Source: Selenomonadaceae bacterium (GTDB lineage Bacteria > Bacillota > Negativicutes > Selenomonadales > Selenomonadaceae). From it: 18,691 nt of DNA. The stretch covers positions 1 to 18,691 of the forward strand of contig JAEEGN010000005.1 in NCBI GenBank assembly GCA_016280345.1. Direction: 5' to 3'. This document shows, in pieces, positions 15,361 through 18,691 of the stretch. The notes under the pieces were generated by a model. That model searched no databases. It was not told the origin of the DNA and saw nothing but the letters and a program-made list of their open reading frames with translations. The first letter of the stretch is position 1. Each line of letters starts with the position of its first letter. The position numbers and the translations under genes were made by a program.

Positions 15361-15401
15361 AAAGAAACACCCGGCAACAGGACGCTTCCTGCCGCCGGGT
15401 G
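15361..15401 (-). terminator. Intrinsic terminator of the Tad-like gene
   Basis: On the minus strand CACCCGGC pairs with GCCGGGTG, two G-T wobbles continue the helix, and CAGGA pairs with TCCTG around loop AGCG: a long hairpin spanning 15368-15401. It is followed by TTTCTTT (15361-15367). It lies about 55 bases after the stop codon. Confidence 0.85.
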
Positions 15402-15455
15402 CTTTGGCGCTTGGTTTCACGCGGTTCTCTGACTGCCGTTCCTGTCCCGCCTGCT

Positions 15456-16919
15456 TCAATCCCAGTTCAGATTCGGGGGATTGGCGAGTTTGTAAGTGGC
15501 CCCCGTCTTGATTTTCTTCGACGAGCTCTTCGTAAAGGCGTCCTTTGCCTCTATATACTGCCCGCCCGTCGTGATGAGGATCTGCTGGGCGACGATACTG
15601 CCGCTGACTTTGGCCCGGCCGTCAATCGTGACCTTGCCGTTGGGCGCGTAAAGAATGCCCTGGAAATTCATATCATTGGGGATATGGATATTGCCGTTCA
15701 GCGAAACGATGATGGCAGAATCATCGCTTCCCGGCGCCGGCGATTTCTCGAAGCTGACCTGGATATCGCCGCCGACAACGATCTTGTCGTACCAACGGCT
15801 CCAGGTCGGCGTTGACGTCGCGCTGGAGGGAACGATTGTGCTGCCATGGGGGCAAAGCGCCGGGAAATGCGAGGTATCGTTCGACGACGAGAAATTGTAA
15901 TTCCGGTTGGAATCGTCATAATACGTGTGCTGATTCTCGCGGTCGGCAAAAGACATGGACTTGATATTCTCAATGAAGGACTGGACACTTTTGTTAGCGG
16001 CGACGGAAATGTCTATCTTGTCACGGAATCCTACGTTGTCGCCGTCGGTTTCCGTGATGTTGTTTCCGGTGACGTTCTCGGAGACAAAAGGCTTTCCGTC
16101 CTTGTCAATGAAGGTGAACAGTTCCATTGACCCGTTCTGGCCCCAGTTATATACGCCCCATACGCTGGGTGACACCGTTTCCGTGTACTGTACGCCGTTT
16201 CTCCAGAATTGCTGCGAAAAAGACGTATCGCAATCCTTCACACCCGAGAACGCGCTAAGGCTGCCGTCAAGGGTTGTGTTCCGGCTGTTGTCAAAACGGA
16301 GTTTCCCGTTGGTCATGATGTCGCCGCTGACCTGTACGTTATCGGTATGGAACCAAATCGACCAGTCGTTGGCAGTGGGATTTGACCAAGGCTGCCGCAT
16401 ATTGTAATTCTTCTGGCTCTCATGGCCGGCGCACATGGCAAAGCCAAACATCTCGTCGATGAGCTCCTCGCCCGCCGATATGGCGACGATGGAATCGGCG
16501 CTGACGTCCTGGGTGCCTTCGGGAACGAAAAGCCGCAGGAAATAGAGGGGCACGTTTTCCGTCAGAGCAACGCGGTAATAGATGACGCCGTCCTGTTCCT
16601 GGGCCTGGTAACGCTCGCGCTTTGTTTCGTTGGGGAGGGTTGTCGTTTTCATGTCCTTGGTGACGTAGCGCCGGGCTTCGGCGTCCGCCTGGGGATGGGT
16701 GGTAACGGTTTCCGACTCGCCGGCGAATTTCGCCGCCCCCGCCAAAGCCGCGGCGTCGGCGGTGTTCTGCAGGCGCGATTTATGGATATAGAGATTGCCG
16801 AGATCCACTGCCAAGCCGCAGAAACCGAGCATCACGGGCAAGAGAAGCGCCGTCAGCACGATTACGGAACCGCGCTGCCACCAAACGCGATAGGCCTTTC
16901 GTAGTCTGATTCTCAACAT
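15456..16919 (-). CDS. TadE/TadG-like surface protein with beta-helix-like C-terminal region
   Basis: Predicted 487-residue exported protein. The N-terminus (QRGSVIVLTALLLPVMLGF, about 16-34) and the following GLAVDLGNLYIHKSRLQNTADAAALAGA pattern match the Tad-like (TadE/TadG) N-terminal region of pilus-associated proteins: one membrane helix, then an amphipathic segment. After a low-complexity middle with repeated VQVSGDI-type strands (195-225), residues about 380-452 show repeating beta strands (VVGGDIQVSF, NGNIHIPNDMNFQGILYAPN, KVTIDGRAKVSGSIVAQQI) like a right-handed beta-helix or bactofilin-like fold. No other tad/flp gene is nearby. Start: ATG 16919 with an AAGGAGGAGG site; the frame is open far upstream (to 18575), but that part runs antisense to amaP and nusB. 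Base composition is lower in GC than in the mur genes. Role in adhesion or pilus-like assembly is inference. Confidence 0.8.
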   Translation of the reverse strand: MLRIRLRKAYRVWWQRGSVIVLTALLLPVMLGFCGLAVDLGNLYIHKSRLQNTADAAALAGAAKFAGESETVTTHPQADAEARRYVTKDMKTTTLPNETKRERYQAQEQDGVIYYRVALTENVPLYFLRLFVPEGTQDVSADSIVAISAGEELIDEMFGFAMCAGHESQKNYNMRQPWSNPTANDWSIWFHTDNVQVSGDIMTNGKLRFDNSRNTTLDGSLSAFSGVKDCDTSFSQQFWRNGVQYTETVSPSVWGVYNWGQNGSMELFTFIDKDGKPFVSENVTGNNITETDGDNVGFRDKIDISVAANKSVQSFIENIKSMSFADRENQHTYYDDSNRNYNFSSSNDTSHFPALCPHGSTIVPSSATSTPTWSRWYDKIVVGGDIQVSFEKSPAPGSDDSAIIVSLNGNIHIPNDMNFQGILYAPNGKVTIDGRAKVSGSIVAQQILITTGGQYIEAKDAFTKSSSKKIKTGATYKLANPPNLNWD

Positions 16920-16971
16920 GGTTTTCCTCCTCCTTGGAATCGGGTTGAGCGAAATGCAAAGTCTTTTCCAT

Positions 16972-17000
16972 ATTATAAAATGATTTGCTCTCGTAGACAA
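16972..17000 (-). promoter_or_regulatory. Promoter of the Tad-like gene
   Basis: Minus strand: TTGTCT (16995-17000), a 17-base spacer and a perfect TATAAT (16972-16977), about 53 bases before the start codon. Confidence 0.7.
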
Positions 17001-17036
17001 GAGGGGATATGGGTAATAAGTCGCATTTGAAGAAAA

Positions 17037-17059
17037 TTTTCCGCCGGCGGCCGGGAAAA
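17037..17059. repeat. Inverted repeat between divergent promoters
   Basis: TTTTCC and GGAAAA arms flank an 11-base GC-rich core (GCCGGCGGCCG), midway between the -35 of the Tad-like gene and the -35 of amaP. It could be an operator serving both directions; no regulator is identified. Confidence 0.4.
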
Positions 17060-17087
17060 CATTTCGCCTGCCCGCCGCCGGGGCCGG

Positions 17088-17116
17088 TTGTATATTTTCC
17101 TCCCGCATGATATAAT
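17088..17116 (+). promoter_or_regulatory. Promoter of the amaP-DUF2273-nusB operon
   Basis: TTGTAT (17088-17093), a 17-base spacer and TATAAT (17111-17116) preceded by TGA, an extended -10. The predicted start near 17123 gives a leader of about 55 bases containing a small CCGGC/GCCGG hairpin. Confidence 0.75.
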
Positions 17117-17177
17117 GCTGGTAGCTTTTTGCCGGCGGTGCCGGTTTCATTCTTTCGTTACGAGGTGAACCGTTATC

Positions 17178-17756
17178 ATGGGATTCTTCAATCGGTTTCT
17201 GTTGTTCCTTTACGCCCTGCTCATCGCCCTGGCGTCGCTGGGAGTAATCGCGCTCTGCCTGCACGTGCTGCCGGAGCCGATGGTTCACAATGAGCTTCGG
17301 TTCCTGCTGTCGCGGTGGGAGACGATCGCGGTGGCGGCGTTCCTGTTCCTCTGGAGCGTCCACATGATGGGATGCAGCTTTGCCCGGTCGGGCGATTCCA
17401 AGCAGCAAAAGAAGAAGGACGAGCCGGAAGCGGTGCTGGTGAAGACCGCGACGGGCGAAGTGAAAGTGGCGACCAATGCGGTCTGCGGGTTGATCGAGAA
17501 GTGCGCGATGGGCGTCTTCGGCGTGCGGGAGGCCCGGGCGAAGGTGCACTCCACGGCGCAGGGCGAGGGGTCCCAGGTGGAGGCCGCGGTGAACGTCGCG
17601 GTGGACGACGACCAGAACGTGGGCACGGTTTCGGACTATATTCGCAGCGAGGTGGACCGCAACATGAAGCAGGTGTTGGGGTTGGAAACGTATAAGCTGA
17701 CGGTGGCCGTGACGGAAATCGCGCGGCCGGAGACGGCGGCCCGGCGGGTCCGGTAA
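17178..17756 (+). CDS. amaP: Asp23/Gls24 family membrane-anchor protein AmaP
   Basis: A 192-residue protein with two N-terminal membrane helices (about 6-30 and 48-65), a Lys-rich linker, and an Asp23/DUF322 domain (about 86-185; segments TGEVKVATNAVCGLIEKCA and EAAVNVAVDDDQNVGTV). In Staphylococcus aureus AmaP anchors the alkaline-shock protein Asp23 at the membrane, linked to envelope stress. Here it heads a three-gene unit with the ATGs of DUF2273 and nusB close behind; a separate soluble Asp23 is not seen. The start is ATG 17178 with ACGAGGTGA upstream. The DUF322-DUF2273-nusB order is common in Firmicutes. Confidence 0.87.
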   Translation: MGFFNRFLLFLYALLIALASLGVIALCLHVLPEPMVHNELRFLLSRWETIAVAAFLFLWSVHMMGCSFARSGDSKQQKKKDEPEAVLVKTATGEVKVATNAVCGLIEKCAMGVFGVREARAKVHSTAQGEGSQVEAAVNVAVDDDQNVGTVSDYIRSEVDRNMKQVLGLETYKLTVAVTEIARPETAARRVR

Positions 17757-17772
17757 GAGAGGCGGCAGCGAT

Positions 17773-18036
17773 ATGAAGGATGATATCAAGCAGTGTCTGG
17801 ATTGGCTTTGGGCGACGCATCGCGGCTGTGTGATCGGAGCCGTCGTCGGCGCGTTCCTGGCGATTTGCATCTTGATTTTCGGCTTTTTCCGGACGGCGTT
17901 CGTGATGATCTGCGTCACGGTCGGCATCTGGCTCGGGCTGAAGGTGGACAGCGAGGACAACGAGTGGCTGGAACGGCTGCGGGATTTCAATCCGGCGGAG
18001 TACATCCATTTCAAGCGGAAGCAGGGACGCCCATGA
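17773..18036 (+). CDS. DUF2273 family small membrane protein
   Basis: An 87-residue protein with two predicted membrane helices (about 18-39 and 41-58), a charged C-terminus and the DUF2273-like pattern HRGCVIGAVVGAFLAICILIFGF. Members usually lie next to amaP/asp23; their function is unknown, though they are thought to work with the Asp23 complex at the membrane. It is 16 bases after amaP with a GAGAGGCGG site, and its stop overlaps the nusB start by four bases. Confidence 0.87.
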   Translation: MKDDIKQCLDWLWATHRGCVIGAVVGAFLAICILIFGFFRTAFVMICVTVGIWLGLKVDSEDNEWLERLRDFNPAEYIHFKRKQGRP

Positions 18037-18443
18037 GCCGGAAGCGAGCGAGAGAAGCCGCGATGCAGGCGCTTTTCCAGCTTGACATGACCGCCGGAGC
18101 GGGCGCCGACGAGGAGAGCCGGGCGCTGGCGGCGGCCTGGGAGACGGGAAAGAAACCGGCGGAGCTGGACGAAGGCTACGCCCGGGCGCTGGTGACGGGA
18201 ACGCGGGAGCACCTGACGGAAATCGACGCCGCCCTGGCGGCGGTGTCGAAGGAATGGAAAGTGGCGCGGATGGCGGCTATCGACCGCAATATCCTGCGCC
18301 TGGCGGTGTACGAGATGCGCTTCGTGCCGGATATGACGCCGGGCATTGCCATCAACGAGGCAGTGGAGCTGGCGAAGAAGTTCGGCTCGGACGAGTCCCC
18401 GCGCTTCGTGAACGGGGTGCTGGGCTCGGTGGTGCGAAAATGA
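18033..18443 (+). CDS. nusB: Transcription antitermination factor NusB
   Basis: All-helical RNA-binding protein (136 residues) that binds boxA with NusE (ribosomal protein S10) and supports rRNA antitermination and ribosome assembly. The N-terminus MSRKRAREAAMQALFQLDM and the C-terminal half (MAAIDRNILRLAVYEMRF, PGIAINEAVELAKKFGSDES, FVNGVLGSVV) are clear NusB signatures. It starts inside the DUF2273 stop region (ATGA overlap) and is followed within about 10 bases by a terminator. The next gene is xseA, a frequent neighbour of nusB. Confidence 0.96.
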   Translation: MSRKRAREAAMQALFQLDMTAGAGADEESRALAAAWETGKKPAELDEGYARALVTGTREHLTEIDAALAAVSKEWKVARMAAIDRNILRLAVYEMRFVPDMTPGIAINEAVELAKKFGSDESPRFVNGVLGSVVRK

Positions 18444-18453
18444 TGGATTGATT

Positions 18454-18476
18454 GCCAGGCGCCGGTCTGGCTTTTT
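18454..18476 (+). terminator. Intrinsic terminator after nusB
   Basis: GCCAG and CTGGC (plus a G-T wobble) form a stem around CGCCGG (18454-18471), followed by TTTTT (18472-18476). It ends the amaP-DUF2273-nusB transcript. Confidence 0.7.
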
Positions 18477-18640
18477 CTTATACTTGCGAACAATGAACGG
18501 TTCCGGTTTGTTACAAATCGTCCGCGGTATATGCCGGAGCCGCAAACATCCGCCGGCGCTTCGTCCGGCAGGCATGAACGGCTTTTGGTATATTGCCGGT
18601 CCGGATTCCCGGCGGGACGGCGGCGAAGGGAGCGGTCGTG

Positions 18641-18691
18641 ATGGTGCGAACAGTCAGCGACGTGACGCGGTTGGTGAAGAATATGTTCGAC
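18641..18691 (+). CDS. xseA: Exodeoxyribonuclease VII large subunit (start only)
   Basis: Only 17 codons are in the window: MVRTVSDVTRLVKNMFD. This resembles the N-terminal OB-fold opening of XseA (pattern like VSELNRYIKxxLE), and xseA commonly follows nusB in Firmicutes. XseA with XseB degrades single-stranded DNA. The ATG has AAGGGAG 8 bases upstream; a GTG immediately before it is an alternative. A weak extended -10 (TGGTATATT, 18586-18594) could be its promoter. With so few residues the call depends mainly on context. Confidence 0.7.
   Translation, partial: MVRTVSDVTRLVKNMFD

Larger units (their letters stand above)
15153..15455. other. Intergenic region with two terminators
   Basis: About 300 bases without a gene. 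Reading the minus strand it holds the terminator of the Tad-like gene (15361-15401), about 120 bases of unassigned sequence with a 9-base tandem repeat (15301-15318), a second terminator (15211-15239), and a possible -10 for the deacetylase (15193-15198). I see no ORF with a ribosome site here. Confidence 0.7.

Noticed and set aside
16920..18575. Upstream extension of the Tad-like gene to give 1039 residues
   Set aside because: The extra part is antisense to amaP, DUF2273 and nusB and crosses both divergent promoters. The ATG at 16919 has an excellent ribosome site and the expected Tad-like N-terminus.
1..18691. CRISPR arrays, tRNA or rRNA genes, insertion sequences
   Set aside because: No regularly spaced long repeats, tRNA-like cloverleaf, rRNA motif, transposase or terminal inverted repeats were seen on either strand.

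Overview
This window carries most of the division and cell wall (dcw) cluster of a high-GC bacterium, read leftward on the minus strand, followed by an envelope/surface segment and a divergent plus-strand operon. The gene set (MraZ, DivIB/FtsQ, a DUF881 protein and Sbp before FtsZ, and AmaP-DUF2273-NusB-XseA) is typical of Firmicutes. The absence of sporulation-type SpoVD/SpoVE from the cluster, a MurE with the meso-diaminopimelate signature and the high GC content make a Negativicutes-like, non-sporulating organism my best guess. That placement is inference; no rRNA or outer-membrane gene is present to test it.

Layout, in transcription order on the minus strand from the right. (1) At 15456-16919 lies an orphan TadE/TadG-like surface protein with a beta-helix-like C-terminal region, visibly more A+T-rich than its neighbours. 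(2) At 14316-15152 is a membrane-anchored polysaccharide deacetylase, bracketed by strong intrinsic terminators. (3) From 13944 to 1 runs the dcw cluster: mraZ, rsmH, ftsL, murE, murF, mraY, murD, murG, murC, ddl, ftsQ/divIB, DUF881, sbp and ftsZ (3' end outside the window). Many junctions overlap or are only a few bases long. Three gaps exceed 100 bases: ftsL/murE (hairpin and GC-rich tandem repeats), mraY/murD (clear promoter followed by a terminator-like hairpin) and sbp/ftsZ (possible promoter). No ftsI/PBP, ftsW, murB or ftsA is present in this stretch.

On the plus strand from 17088 a good promoter drives amaP, a DUF2273 membrane protein and nusB, ending at an intrinsic terminator. xseA starts at the right edge.

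Together the dcw genes make the cytoplasmic and lipid-linked peptidoglycan precursors: MurC-F and Ddl build UDP-MurNAc-pentapeptide, and MraY and MurG make lipids I and II. The cluster also supplies divisome parts (FtsL, FtsQ, FtsZ) and its own regulator, MraZ. The transpeptidase, flippase/glycosyltransferase and FtsA functions must be encoded elsewhere. Most of the window is well-conserved core biology. The parts worth a second look are the rearranged junctions, the internal promoter/attenuator, the Tad-like protein and the non-coding stretch between the two terminators at 15211-15401.
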